Source: Lutraria lutraria (lineage: Eukaryota; Mollusca; Bivalvia; Venerida; Mactridae). Taken from it: a DNA stretch of 64,000 nt. The notes under the pieces are model-generated. The model ran no database searches. It worked only from the letters and a program-made list of their open reading frames with translations, and had not been told where the DNA came from. This document shows positions 22,946 to 34,212 of the stretch, piece by piece. Where the stretch lies: contig OZ026839.1 in assembly GCA_964023205.1 (NCBI GenBank), forward strand, positions 19,250,386-19,314,385, given 5' to 3'. Position 1 is the stretch's first letter. Each line of letters opens with the position of its first letter. The position numbers and the translations under genes were made by a program.

Positions 22946-23004
22946 CTCTTTATGTGAGACGGAGGATGGGAGCACACAAGCAAACAAACAAATACAATGT
23001 TAAA

Positions 23005-23875
23005 ACAAGAGGGCCACATTGGCCCTTTATCGCTCACCTGAGAACCAAGGCCAATAATCAATGACCAGGTAATATAGTTTCCATCTCGTAAAACTCATTT
23101 TACGTAGATTTTGAGATCAAAACCAACAATGAAGGTATAATACTGTTAAAGAAGCTAAAACGTAGCAAATTTTCTAATCCAAGGGTCCATAACTCTTGAA
23201 GTTGTGGTCCGATTCCATCCATAACTTAACATGTCCAAAAACATGAGGTCATACACATTCATTGTAAATATGATGAGGATCGGTGAATAAATGAAGGCGC
23301 TAGAGTGTAAACAAGCTAAAATATAGCAAATTTGCTAAGTCAAGGGCCCATAACTCTTGAAGTTCTGGTCCGATTCCGCCCATAATCAAAATTGTCCAAG
23401 ATCTCTTGGTTATACACATTTACTGAAAATATGATTAGGATTGGTGAATAAATGAATGCGCTAGAGTGTAAACAAACTCAAATATAGTAAATTTTCTAAG
23501 TCAAGGGCCCATAACTCTTGAAGTTCTGGTCCGATATTGCCCATATTCAAACTTGTCCAAGATCTTTTGGTTATACACATTTACTGAAAATATGATCAGG
23601 ATTGGTGAATAAATGAAGGCGCTAGAGTGTAAACAAGCTAAATATAGTAAATTTTGTAATTCAAGGGCCCATAACTCTAGAAGTTATAATCAGATTTTGC
23701 CCATAATCGAACTTAGCCGAGACATTGTGGCCATATACATTGTGAGCAAGTTTAATCAAGATTCGTAGATTTGAGGTTGCTAGAGTGTAAACAAACTAAT
23801 TGTGGACGGACGACGGATGACGGACGCCGGACATTCACCAATCCTAAAAGCTCAACTGATGAATCAGGTGAGCTA
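23005..23875 (+). mobile_element. Family D Helentron-like element, full copy D1
   Basis: Starts ACAAGAGGGCCACATTGGCC and ends in a hairpin (AGCTCAACTGA...TCAGGTGAGCT) followed by AAAAAG. Units of about 161 bp carry TAGAGTGTAAACAA (23301, 23462, 23623, 23781) and CATAACTCTTGAAGTT. A on both outer sides fits insertion between two As. D2 at 46377-47395 is the same element on the other strand. Non-coding. Confidence 0.86.
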
Positions 23876-24290
23876 AAAAGACATTTGACAAGGTTAAGGG
23901 TCATTGCAACATCAGAACCAATTAGAAGATAATTAGCGTTGCTTGTAAAGCAAATGTTTAAGGTGATTAGATCGAGTGCTGTACTGTTTCATTGGTGTTC
24001 TTGTTGATTAAAATAATATAAGACGATTTTTAAAATTGTTATAAGTTTCATAAAAAAGTTTGTTAGTGTGACAGAATAATGCTTTAAGCGACTGAAATGA
24101 AAAGTTTTCACCTGAAATAGATCTATAGCAAGGTCTGTTAAATGAGCAAGACTATGATTAGCAACCCCAGATAAATCAATAATCAATGGCTTATCAGCTG
24201 GAATTTTCTGATTTTCGTTGGGTACTTGTGATTAATTGGCTGCCAAATGCTTATTTCTCAATATATCTGTATACAACTTTCACCATATGA

Positions 24291-24926
24291 GAGCATCACT
24301 TCGGTGATCTGGACTCTAGTCAGAGAAGGCGTCCACGAGCCTCATTTCATCATCATTCGTCCATTCAACTTTTGAAACGTAACCGGTCAACAATGATGAA
24401 ATGGATTGATGGATTGGACTGTGAGAAAAAGACATCCCTGCTAAAATGTGCTCGGAAAGGTGGAAAACAACTTCGTCATCAACACAGACAGCATGAACAA
24501 AATGTATTACAGGATATTGGTTTAAATATGAGCGATGAACTAAATTCAAAGGGGAAAAAACGCAAGAAGAACACCTGCAAAGATGGACCGAAGAAAAAGA
24601 CCAAATGCGTAGAACAGTTTGAGAAGATTGAGTTTGTGGAAGTGAATGATAACATCGCTGTCGCCTACCAGGATAGCTGGTATCCTGGTATGGTAGAAAA
24701 AGTTGACGACAACAATGGAAACGCACTTGTTAAATTCATGGCACCGTGTAAAAAAAGTGGTTATTTTCAGTGGCCAAACAGAGAGGATCGCCAGGTTGTC
24801 GATAAACAATTTATATTATGCAAACAGTTTATACCAGACTGTGTATGCTCAGGTCGACAATGGTATATAAGTGAACACTTAGAAATAGCCAATGTGTACA
24901 GTTTATTTCATTCCATGTTCTTTTGA
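24291..24926 (+). CDS. Uncharacterised protein with SH3/Tudor-like C-terminal half
   Basis: The frame is open from 24291; the first ATG is at 24393, giving about 177 residues, but the sequence upstream may be coding too (an exon with the acceptor near CTCTAGTCAG is possible). The N-terminal half is basic and helical-looking (WIDGLDCEKKTSLLKCARK, then a GKKRKKN stretch that could be a nuclear signal). The second half has IAVAYQDSWYPGMVEKV, then LVKFM, GYFQWPNREDRQVVD and CSGRQWYISEHL. The spacing of VAVxYxxxWYPGxVxxV and a later VKFM strand fits an SH3-like barrel of the Tudor type, known to bind methylated lysine or arginine in other proteins. It lies inside the 7.1-kb TIR element, so it may be element cargo. 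The frame is long for this window and intact to its stop. I do not recognise the family; function is inference. Confidence 0.6.
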   Translation, partial: EHHFGDLDSSQRRRPRASFHHHSSIQLLKRNRSTMMKWIDGLDCEKKTSLLKCARKGGKQLRHQHRQHEQNVLQDIGLNMSDELNSKGKKRKKNTCKDGPKKKTKCVEQFEKIEFVEVNDNIAVAYQDSWYPGMVEKVDDNNGNALVKFMAPCKKSGYFQWPNREDRQVVDKQFILCKQFIPDCVCSGRQWYISEHLEIANVYSLFHSMFF

Positions 24927-26205
24927 GAGGCAAAAATTTAAACAAACTGGTAGCAGAACAAATGTTATGGACATCTGTGATATTTCATAATCTGTGTTAT
25001 GAAAAGTTTGTGTTGTCTTTTTTTTGTTTGTATTAGCTACATGACATATATCTTGTTTGTATTGAAATAACACAATTCATGCTACTCAAGAATTTTGAAT
25101 GACTGATGTATTTATTGGTTTAAATCATACATTTTGAAAAAATCATCTAATTTTAAAAAAATGTTTTAACATAAAATATGTTCATTATGTGATAGTTATG
25201 TGATAGTAAGTATTGATTTTAAAGAGTATTTTATTTGTATAACTGTTGTATTTTATTTGACATTAAATTATCAACACACCCATTTTGTTTATTTTACAAG
25301 ACCTTGGTAAAACTAAAGAGAAAATTGCCAATATTATACAGATATTTAGATATTTAAATCGGATACTTAAAAAACAATTCATCTGGCCATATGAAATTGA
25401 AAATATCAGTATGTTCTTAACATGGTGTGTCAAAATAAACACAAGAAATGGATTCCTCAGGAAAAATACCACAAGAATGGATAGTTTCATGAAGATATCT
25501 TGAAAAATAGTAAAGTTATTTGAATCTAAATGCATTTCTCAGTTTTTTCGGGTCCGCGAACACGCCGCAAATTTCCACGCATTTATGAAGGAAAAAATTC
25601 CAGAAAATGTCGCATTTCAGGAAACTTTACATTCCAATAACTTTTTTATTTTTCAAGATATTTTGATAATTCAAAGTGTTCTGAATTTGTCATCACAGGG
25701 AGAATAAGATACACCCACTAAATCTGTCAAATATAACACTTCAAAAAATAGCTGGGGTTGCTACTATGATATATATAAGTGTTAATGTCTTTCAAGTTTA
25801 AATACAAAGACAGCGAAATACCCCTGTATAGAGGCTGTTGGACTAGGAGATTTAAAACTTTATAAAATCAGTACAGTATTACAAATACAGGGATTTTTCC
25901 CCAAATTTGCTTCTTTCGTGTGTTTTCCCCTTTTGACCAGCGTCTTCCCCCATTCCTAAAAAAAAACCTGAATGCTGATTAATTAATATATGAGTTGTAG
26001 CTAGAGCATCTCTTTGAAGTTCTCCTTTAAAAGCCACTGTGTGAATAATTGAAATGCAATCTATCTTAATTACCTTTCTCAGAATAAACTCATATAATAA
26101 CACTATTTAATAGAAGTGTATAAAATTCTATAAATTTAATTTATTAAATAAACCTTATTGTTCATAAAAAGTTCTATACGTACCTGGTTTCAGCACAATC
26201 ACAAA
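24927..26205. other. AT-rich stretch after the SH3/Tudor-like frame
   Basis: No supported gene. CAGGGATTTTTCCCC near 25889 resembles the start of the CAGGG MITEs, with no matching right end found. Frames at 25263-25535 overlap on both strands and have no recognisable family. Confidence 0.3.
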
Positions 26206-27429
26206 CAGGTAGTTGTATTAACGGTAGATGCAACTAAAAATCCGGTCGAAACACTTGTCTTTATCCACGCGCGCATGCGCAGTCGCATTGAAAAGAATGT
26301 ACATATAGTATAACTTTTATTGATATATGCCGTATCATTATACATATCTTCAGAAAATATTTATGGTATAATATAATAGTTAAGTACTTTGAGATTAAGC
26401 ATGCATGAATAGTTTTGATGTATCGTCTTGTAATTAGGCTAAATTAATGGGAAAAAGTTCGACATTGCCGATCGAGTATTTTGAAAAATGGCGGAAAATT
26501 GGCGGAAAGACATGAATAAGTGGTAAATTGGTGCAGAACAGGCGTAAAGACCGATGGATGCATTTGTTCAAAATCAATGTTTTTCAATGATTGATACATT
26601 AAAGAATCATCTGCATTGATTTGTTAGGCGATTTTGTTGACAATGTTTCCTCTGTGTAGTTGAGAAATTTCTCTAAAAAGGGGTCGAATTGACAACTTTT
26701 AAAAAATGTATGCCTCTTACTGCGACATACATGAAGTGGTTTTCCTCACTTCTTATACTAAAAATGATACTGGGAACACTTACTGCACACAATCTTCTGT
26801 TACTTCCAATATTTATTAAATGTTTTGGTGAAAAGATAATGATCATTTAATTAAAACATGTGCACAATGTCGGGCATTTTTTTTCACTACGGCGCGAAAA
26901 ACGAAAAAAAAATCTCATTAAACTCGTCATTTCTCGATCAATTTATAAGATAGGGAAACAATAAGTACATTTCTAAAATCAGCTATCTTTCAGCTTTTTA
27001 ACATGGTTACATAAAAAACAATCGGTTAATGATTGACAAAAACATGACAATTTTATTTGAACATGTACACAAAGTCGGGTATGTTTCCACCACGGCGTGA
27101 TAAACGAAAAAAAATTGAATCTCATTTAACTCGTCATTTCTCGATCAATTCATAAGATAGGGAAAAAATAAGTACACTTCCAAAATTGGCTATATTTCAG
27201 CTTTCTAACAAGGTTACATTTAAAAGAATTAGTCCATAATTAATAAAACAACAGCCATTTTAATAACAGGCGTCTAATACTCTCCCGCTATGCTACGGTA
27301 CTACATCGCTAAAACAATAGAATATCGATTAATTATTGATCATCTATACATCAGCTAGGCGACGACACCTTATTTTAATACATATACGATTATCGATGAA
27401 GTTGCATCTACCTCTAATACAACTACCTG
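26206..27429. mobile_element. hAT-like non-autonomous element, 7-bp target duplication
   Basis: Left end CAGGTAGTTGTATTAACGG and the complement of the right end CAGGTAGTTGTATTAGAGG match over about 30 bp with few differences. TCACAAA lies outside both ends (26199-26205 and 27430-27436). CAGG-initial termini with a 7-8 bp duplication suggest hAT. The interior holds a tandem duplication and no transposase. It lies inside the 7.1-kb TIR element. Confidence 0.78.
26850..27245 (+). repeat. Two-copy 207-bp tandem duplication
   Basis: CTCGTCATTTCTCGATCAAT occurs at about 26923 and 27130, 207 bp apart. The surrounding blocks match with moderate divergence (CACAATGTCGGGCAT against CACAAAGTCGGGTAT, and a TTTCAGCTTT phrase in each). 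Confidence 0.8.
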
Positions 27430-27664
27430 TCACAAAGTTATTCTAATTGCAATTGATAATTATTTACCTTGATTTCTCGACAAAATTAAAGTCAAAGGGA
27501 TTAAGTATACAAAATAAAAAGCGACAATTTAAAACAGCTATCCTGATTACAATTTATAGTTATTTTATATTATAATTATTTCATTTTCATATCCACAAAA
27601 CTGCAATTTTGACCCAAGAATGAATTCTTTCCCAATTAATATATATTATCAATCATTTGTTGGA

Positions 27665-27993
27665 AGTTACGAATCGACCAACAAAAAAGATAACCAGTGG
27701 TACATTTGTAGCATCATGTATTGCGTACATGTCATATAACTTATTTTCTAATACCATCCGCAAACTTCGAATTTTGACCTAAGCATAACTAGTTCACAAT
27801 CAAGATATTAATTATCCACTTAATTTGCATAAAATTACTTCATCATTAACAATATGTTTGGAGGTTACGAATTGACCGACTAAAATGGTATCGAATTGAT
27901 CACTGATTTTTAAAAGGTTACGAATTGACCATAAAATGGTTACGAATCGACCAAAAAAATGAGGTTACGAATCGGTTAGGTTACGAATTGACC
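27665..27993 (-). repeat. Right inverted terminus with seven GTTACGAATYGACC-type units
   Basis: Units at 27665, 27863, 27887 (variant GGTATCGAATTGATC), 27916, 27938, 27963 and 27979. The last five are close together and mirror the left terminus. The array is longer here than on the left. Repeated subterminal motifs of this kind are often transposase binding sites in DNA transposons. Confidence 0.8.
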
Positions 27994-28002
27994 TGCGCGT
28001 GA

Positions 28003-28459
28003 CATCACGGCGATGTTCCCTAAAGCAAAATGCTCATGGGACTTTAACACTGTCACTAACAGCTGATTTGAAATGTCTTATTTAAGAACCGTAACTGAGA
28101 GAAATCACTATATATTCGCAGAAAGAGACGAAAGTTTAGTGATTTTTTATTTTGGGGAGATCGATAAATTGTTTATCCGAAAATACCGCCATCCGAATAT
28201 TTATTCATTTAGGAACTGAGATATTACTAAATACATCATAATGTTGCGAAAAAAAATCCCTAAAATAATGACAACACGTGTTTTCTTTTTAAGACACACA
28301 AATTAGTTAATTGTAGAATTACCCGCTAATAAATAGTTGTTGCTGATCGATTTCGCAACCCTCGCCCTAAAAATCCAAAGAGTTTAAAACTGTAAAAGCG
28401 TAAAGAGTTTGGAAAGTAGTCCGTCTGTTCCCTTTCGGTGAAAATGACCAATTTCGGGC
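28003..28459. other. Spacer, no feature seen
   Basis: Nothing beyond low-complexity AT-rich sequence is supported between the 7.1-kb element and the GGATCC-rich tandem repeat. Confidence 0.3.
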
Positions 28460-29060
28460 CAGGTGTAAGACGCGGATCCCGCGGATCCGGATCCAATATA
28501 GAACATATAGGGGGGAATATGGAGTGTTACGGATCCATACATAACTTTTTTTATTATTTGACAGAATAAGACAAAATCGGTATCGAATTAAAGTTGAATA
28601 TCACAGCTTCATAGGCATATCAGATATTGTAGTTTTTAATGGAAAAACAAACGTGTAACTGAGTGTTTTGTCCCGGATCCAGATCTGCAAGATAGAAAAA
28701 TGGAGTGTTACGGATCCATTCATAACTTTTTTTATTTTTTGACAGAATAAGACAAAATTGGTATTGAACTAAAGCTAAATATCACAGCTACATAGGCATA
28801 TCAGATATTGTACGTGTAATTGAAGATAAAAAATGAGCGTTTTGTCCCGGATCCAGATCTGCAAGATAGAAAAATGGAGTGTTACGGATCCATACATATC
28901 TTCTTTATTATTTGTCATTTTGGTACAGATTTAAAGCTGAATATAATAGCTTTATATACATATTAGATATTGTAGTATTTAATGGAAAATCAAGCATGTA
29001 CAATGTAATAAAAATGAAGAATCAGTATTCATTCCCGAATCCAGTTCTGCAAGAAGTTAT
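28460..29060 (+). repeat. GGATCC-containing tandem repeat, unit 174-181 bp, about three copies
   Basis: ATGGAGTGTTACGGATCCAT starts at 28519, 28700 and 28874. Each unit also carries GACAGAATAAGACAAAAT or a decayed form, CATATCAGATATTGTA and CCGGATCCAGATCTGCAAG. The array is led by a cluster of GGATCC sites at 28471-28492. It looks like a short satellite-type array; the third copy is the most diverged. Confidence 0.85.
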
Positions 29061-29329
29061 AATAGCTTGAAAACATGGCTGTATAGAACTTTTTTGTACA
29101 AAAAGGTTTATTTAATCAGGGATGCTATATTACAGGGATGTGCAACCGCTTATCATCCACTGATCAACTATCGATTATCAGTGCCTAGGCTAGTTAATGA
29201 AAGCAAAGGTATCAAAACTACCGAAATTACCATGAAAATGACACAAAGAATCGATAATTGACAAAAAGTAACATTAGTGGTCCATGATCGACTCAAGTTC
29301 CTCGTAGTTTTTATTTGTTTGTTATTAAT

Positions 29330-30060
29330 TTTCACAACTTATTTTTTCTAAATTAAATTTGAGAAAGAAATGCTTATATTATATAATTTTTTTAGGAAAG
29401 AAATGTTTACATTATGAAAGTTTTGTTCGATTTATGAGCTCAAGCAGTGATGCTACACCTGGCTCAAGACGAAATTAATTTTCACTGCTATTTTTTTAAA
29501 TTTAAATTGAATTTTTAAAAGAAACGATTATATCATGAAAATATGTATGAAAAATTGAAATACATGTAGTATATTACATTATGAAAGTTTTGTACAATTG
29601 AATTTTATATCGTGAAACTTGTTTTCGAATTATCAGCTGAAGGCGAAATTTTCACGGAATAAACTTGTGAAAGAAAAGTTATATCATGACAACAAATGTA
29701 CGATAGAATGCTAAAATTTGACTTTAAATTCGTGAAAGAAACTTTTATATTATGAAAAAATGTACGATCGAATGCTAAACATTTTAATTAAATTAAATTT
29801 GTATAACAAATATTTATATCATGAAAGCTAAATTTTGTTTGATTTATGAACTCAAGATCAAATTTAATTTTGTATCGTGGAACTTTTTTCTATTTATCAG
29901 CTGAAGAAGAAATGTTCATGGTTAAACTTTTATTTAAAGAAATTTATCATGAATGTTTTGTGCGAAAGAAATGTACGTATGTTATACATTTTATGGTGAA
30001 AGGTTTGTTATTTGTAATTTTGATTCGTATAAATTTGTATTAATGAACAACTTTATCTTG
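29330..30060 (+). repeat. Degenerate AT-rich minirepeats (GAAAGAAA..TTATATCATGAAA)
   Basis: Variants of GTGAAAGAAAyxTTATATTATGAAA and of AAAATGTACGATCGAATGCTAAA recur at irregular intervals of about 60-120 bp. The short frames here (29846-30144) are made of these words. No function is evident. Confidence 0.5.
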
Positions 30061-30482
30061 TTATTGATCTTTGTTTTTCATAATGTATGTCTCTATTATA
30101 GCGTATCAATTTTATTAGCCAAAGACTTAATCTGTAACTTTTAATCTTCCGCCAAAAAGGCGTACGATATGCCCTCGTATAGTCATAATCATAATCTCGG
30201 TGACGATCTTTACTGATTACAAGGAAGCAATCAATAAATCCGGATGGAAAACAGTATGGGGTAGTCTATGTTTTATAAATCTACATTGTTTTCACAGCTG
30301 CGCATATGTCATTTGAATGCATTAGGTCACGGTGTGTGACCATTAATTGGAAACAACAGGGTTCCACCAATAAAATTTAATGTCATAAATTAAACCGACA
30401 TATTCACATCATATTGATTATGACAGTAATTAATCATTGTTGAAAAACTGATATTATTTTAGCAAATACAAAAACAAGTCGA

Positions 30483-31017
30483 GTACCTGAGATCACAGTG
30501 AAATATTCGTGGCGATTAGCAAAAAACCATAATTTGGTCGACCTTACAACTAACCCATCATTTAAGATGTACATTACCAGATAAATATTGAATAAGGTTA
30601 CAGTAATGTTTCTTCATTGCTCTCTTCATTATAAACAGATAAAGAATAACTGCATGGAATTCTGTTAGCATTATAATGTACGTAATATACCGTTATTATT
30701 TCAAGACTTTGACTAAATGTAGTAGATATTTAAAGAATTGATCTGTATCTTATATTTCTGTATGGAAAGGCATGTATACACGTATTCTATGTTTTCATAT
30801 TATGTATGTACATAATGTTGTACGAGTCATGAATAAACTGTTTGACTTTACTCAATCTGAAAAATTAAACTGTTGACACGCTTCGTATATGAATTGATGT
30901 ACATATTGTTTGTCACATGCCAGTTGATTCTCAATCAGCCATTGTTATGAATTGACGATTTCGAATAATAGGTGTGAAAATATGTGCATACCAAATAATA
31001 TATTCGGGTTACACCGT
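30483..31017 (+). repeat. Interior fragment of the pogo/Tigger-type MITE family, split
   Basis: GAGATCACAGTGAAATATTC at 30490 and CTGTTGACACGCTTC...GTTTGTCACA...TTGATTCTCAATC at 30870-30935 match 11740-11880 inside the MITE at 11184-12112. About 300 bp of unrelated sequence lies between. Both termini are missing. Confidence 0.7.
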
Positions 31018-31141
31018 TTCTGGTTTGCGCTAAAATCTATGTAATTTAGTGCTTATATGATGCTTTTTCGTTTTGCTATGCACCGGTAAAAATGGATCAT
31101 TATCGAGAGCGAAATAAGGTACTACAGCAAAATAATTCTTG

Positions 31142-31987
31142 AAATTATTGTTATGCCGTCAATACAGACGTATGTCAGTCTCAAAATATGGAAGAACATT
31201 TTCATGTTTAGTATACCTTCACATACAAATGGTGTTGCAAAAAATGAAATATTTTCCTCGTCAGATCAGGCCGCCATTGAATTGAATCGTAAGAATGGGG
31301 TCATAATCATGCGAATGTAGGACAAAAGCTCCCCCGGACAAAAGCTCCCCCGTTCATTTTGATAGGGGCGGACAAAAGCTCTCCCATTGTTTTACTACCC
31401 CGGACAATCGCTCTCCTGTTATTTTTGCACCCCGGACAAAAGCTCCCCTGGACAAGAAAATTTCTGTCGAAGTTTCAAAGCATAAAAAATGTTCTTACCA
31501 ACGAAAATACAGATGGTCTTGTTAACATTTTGATTTAATAACAAGCATAACAAATATCATTCAGTACATTGTGATATAATTATCGTTCATTTAACGTGTA
31601 ACAAACACAATTAATTAGAGTATAGTATAGATTCAGGTCTTAAGTAGTCCGAAATAATCTGGATACATTTATTTTATATTTATTGACTGAATAACATGAT
31701 CAACGAGTGAGTTTCTGTCTGGGGGAGCTTTTGTCCGGGTGCAAAAATAACAGGAGAGCGAATGTCCGGGATAGTAAAACAATGGGAGAGCTTTTGTCCG
31801 CCCCTATCAAAATGAACGGGGGAGCTTTTGTCCGGGGGAGCTTTTGTCCGGATTCCTAATCATGCAATCACGAAATTGTGTTCTTTTACAAAAGTAAGCA
31901 TGAAAATATTATCATGCCGCCAATATCGACGTGTATAAGTGTCAAACTATGGAAGAAAATTTTGATATAGAGTGTATCTTCACATGA
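31142..31987 (+). repeat. Old tandem duplication separated by a MITE
   Basis: 31142-31229 and 31901-31987 share GAAATTATTGTTATGCCGTC (against GAAAATATTATCATGCCGCC), then a TATGGAAGAA word, then CTTCACAT. Removing the MITE and its target duplication leaves a spacing of about 206 bp, so the MITE landed in an existing tandem duplication. Confidence 0.65.
31313..31856. mobile_element. MULE-like MITE with 9-bp target duplication
   Basis: TAATCATGC lies immediately outside both ends (31304-31312 and 31857-31865). Inverted arms of about 135 bp contain the word GGACAAAAGCTCCCCC twice, then GGACAAAAGCTCTCCC, GGACAATCGCTCTCC and GGACAAAAGCTCCCC. The centre is AT-rich and unique. A 9-bp duplication and long internally repeated arms fit Mutator-like elements. 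No coding sequence. Confidence 0.88.
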
Positions 31988-32021
31988 AAAAATCGAGTCT
32001 TGTGGACGAGATCAGAAAAGT

Positions 32022-34212
32022 CTATATAAGTAACTAAACATCTGCTCGGCAAGGTAAATGAAACAGTATTACCATCAAATTCATCATCACAGGAACTTGC
32101 TCAATCTTTCAGCGACTTCTTTATCAATAAAATTGATACCATTCGCGATGGTATAAAGGTACAAAATCTGAATCAACAAATATCGGTAAATGTGGAATCT
32201 AATGATCAAGTAAATTACCTTGAAACGTTTAGCCCAGCATCTGAGAATAAAGTGAAATGTGTCATAAAAAAGTCTGCAAGTAAATCATGTGAGCTGGATC
32301 CCATCCCCACTTGGCTGCTTAAAGAATGTCTAGTTGAGCTCTTACAACCATTAACAAAAATTATTAATTTGTCAATGGAACAATCATATGTACCAAATAC
32401 ATTCAAAAGTTCCAGAATCAGGCCACTTTTGAAAAAGCAAGATCTGGATACTGAGGTTTTAAAAAACTATAGACCAGTATCTAATTTACCATTCATTTCT
32501 AAATTACTTGAAAAAGTAGTGGATTCACGTTTAAATAACCGTCTATGTCTAAATGACCTTCAGGAAGAACACCAATTTAATCAGCATACAGGAAGTTCCA
32601 TTCAACGGAAACCGCATTACTCAGAGTCCAGAATGACATACTTCGCTCCCTTGATTGCAACAATGTTACAGTTCTAGTGTTACTTGACTTGTCTGCGGCT
32701 TTTGACACTATTGATCATGGAACTCTTCTTAGTCCTCTAGAAAACCATTTCGGGATTGTAGGCAAACCACTTGAGTGGGTGAGGTCGTATCTAGACAATC
32801 GGTATCAAACTGTCTGCATTAATGGTGAACTGTCAAATCCTGTCTTAATGAAATATAGTGTGCCACAAGGCTCAGTCCTTGGACCTAAGTTCTTCACCAT
32901 GTATACAAAACCTGTTGGTGCAATATGTAAGAATCATGGACTCAATTATCATTTCTATGCAGATGATGGACAATTATACCTTTCGTTTAAACCTACGGAG
33001 TCTATCACCAGAACTGAATCATTACAACGGGTGGAACAATGCCTCAATGAAATTATCTCATGGATGAATAACAACATGCTGAAATTGAATGCCGATAAAA
33101 CTGAAGTGATTGTATTTGCATCAAAACAAAATGAAAAATTCACTACAAATATGACAGTAAAAATTGGTGATTCAACTATATTACCATCATCCAGTGTAAA
33201 AAATCTGGGCGCCTTCCTGGATTCTAAAATGGACATGGAAAAGCATATCAGTGCTGTATGTAGGTCGTGTTATACACAGTTGCGCCAGATACATCGTATA
33301 AGAGACTATATTACAGTTGATGCCACTAGGTCACTAGTTAACTCTCTGGTTGCGTCACGTCTTGATTACTGCAACGCTCTTCTCTATGGCGTTTCAAACT
33401 ATAGTTTAAACAAACTTCAGACCGTTCAGAATACAGCCGCGCGTATTATAACAAGAACAAATCGTTATGAACACATAATTAAATCCAGTTCTCAAGGAAT
33501 TACACTGGCTTCCTGTATCATACAGAGTAGATTTTAAGATTTTAACGTACATTTTAAAGCTCTTCATGATCAGTCTCCAAAATATATCAAAGATATGTTG
33601 GAAATATACAGACCTTCAAGAAATTTAAGGTCTCAAAATTCCAACTCACTTGTCAAACCAAAATCACGCACTGTAAAACATGGTGATAGAAGTTTCCAAC
33701 ATGCAGCTCCAAAATTGTGGAATGCTCTACCAAACGATCTTAGAAACTCTTATACACTCTTATCTTTCAAAAAATCATTAAAAACATATTTTTTTATAAA
33801 ACGTTTTGGTTTGTGACTATGCAAAAAAATGTTTTTTGTTTTTTTAATGTGACTGTGTAACTTGCATATATATATATCTTTTTTAAAAGATTGCTTTAAA
33901 CATTGTTGCATTGCTATGAGCCAAATATGTTTAAGCAGTCAGAATTTGATTTTTTTATCATTATTATTTGAAGATGGCAAAAATGCATTAATTTTACTTT
34001 TTATCACCTGATGTCTGTTTTAATTTCTAGTAACCTGTGTTTAGAATTTTAAGCATGTTTAACTATTGTTAAATGTCTTATCCTAGCATTGTTTTATGTT
34101 AGTTTTTACAGTGTATTACGTTGTATGTGAATTTTATTGTACAGCACTTTTGAACGTATATTTTTATATGAAAAGAGTGCTCTATAAATGTGGTATATAA
34201 TAATAATAATAA
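32022..34212 (+). mobile_element. 5'-truncated CR1/Jockey-type LINE
   Basis: It begins abruptly in the RT upstream region (TKHLLGKVNE) and runs through the reverse transcriptase and a C-terminal region to a 3' UTR of about 380 bp. The UTR ends AAGAGTGCTCTATAAATG and a (TAA)n run at 34196-34212. Missing 5' end, a simple 3' repeat and no LTRs are typical of dead LINE copies made by target-primed reverse transcription. The tail abuts the NTF2 promoter region. No clear target duplication was seen. Confidence 0.88.
32042..33816 (+). pseudogene. LINE reverse transcriptase, three frameshifts
   Basis: Segments in order: ELAQSFSDFFINKIDTIRD, then DPIPTWLLKECL, then KNYRPVSNLPFISKLLEKVV (32042-about 32580). 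A frameshift near 32580 leads to LDLSAAFDTIDH, VPQGSVLGP and the catalytic FYADDGQLY, with both Asp present (about 32600-33480). Further frameshifts near 33480 and 33550 precede the C-terminal FQHAAPKLWNALPNDLR. The motif order is that of CR1/Jockey-type LINE ORF2. The upstream endonuclease is missing. It copied LINE RNA into DNA at the target site when intact. Confidence 0.92.

Larger units (their letters stand above)
20897..27993. mobile_element. 7.1-kb TIR element with 15-bp subterminal repeats
   Basis: The left end (from 20904) and the complement of the right end (to 27993) match over about 85-90 bp with few differences. Both are built from variants of GGTCAATTCGTAACC. Outside them lie TGCGCATGA (20888-20896) and TGCGCGTGA (27994-28002), an 8-of-9 match that can be read as a 9-bp target duplication, although 7 extra bases (GGAATGC) sit between it and the matched terminus on the left. 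Inside are a Tc1-type MITE, a tRNA-like SINE, a family D element, a 1.2-kb hAT-like element and the SH3/Tudor-like frame at 24291-24926. Removing the nested elements leaves about 4.5 kb. No transposase was recognised. The superfamily is unknown; a 9-bp duplication and long termini would suit MULE-like or KDZ-like elements. Confidence 0.65.
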
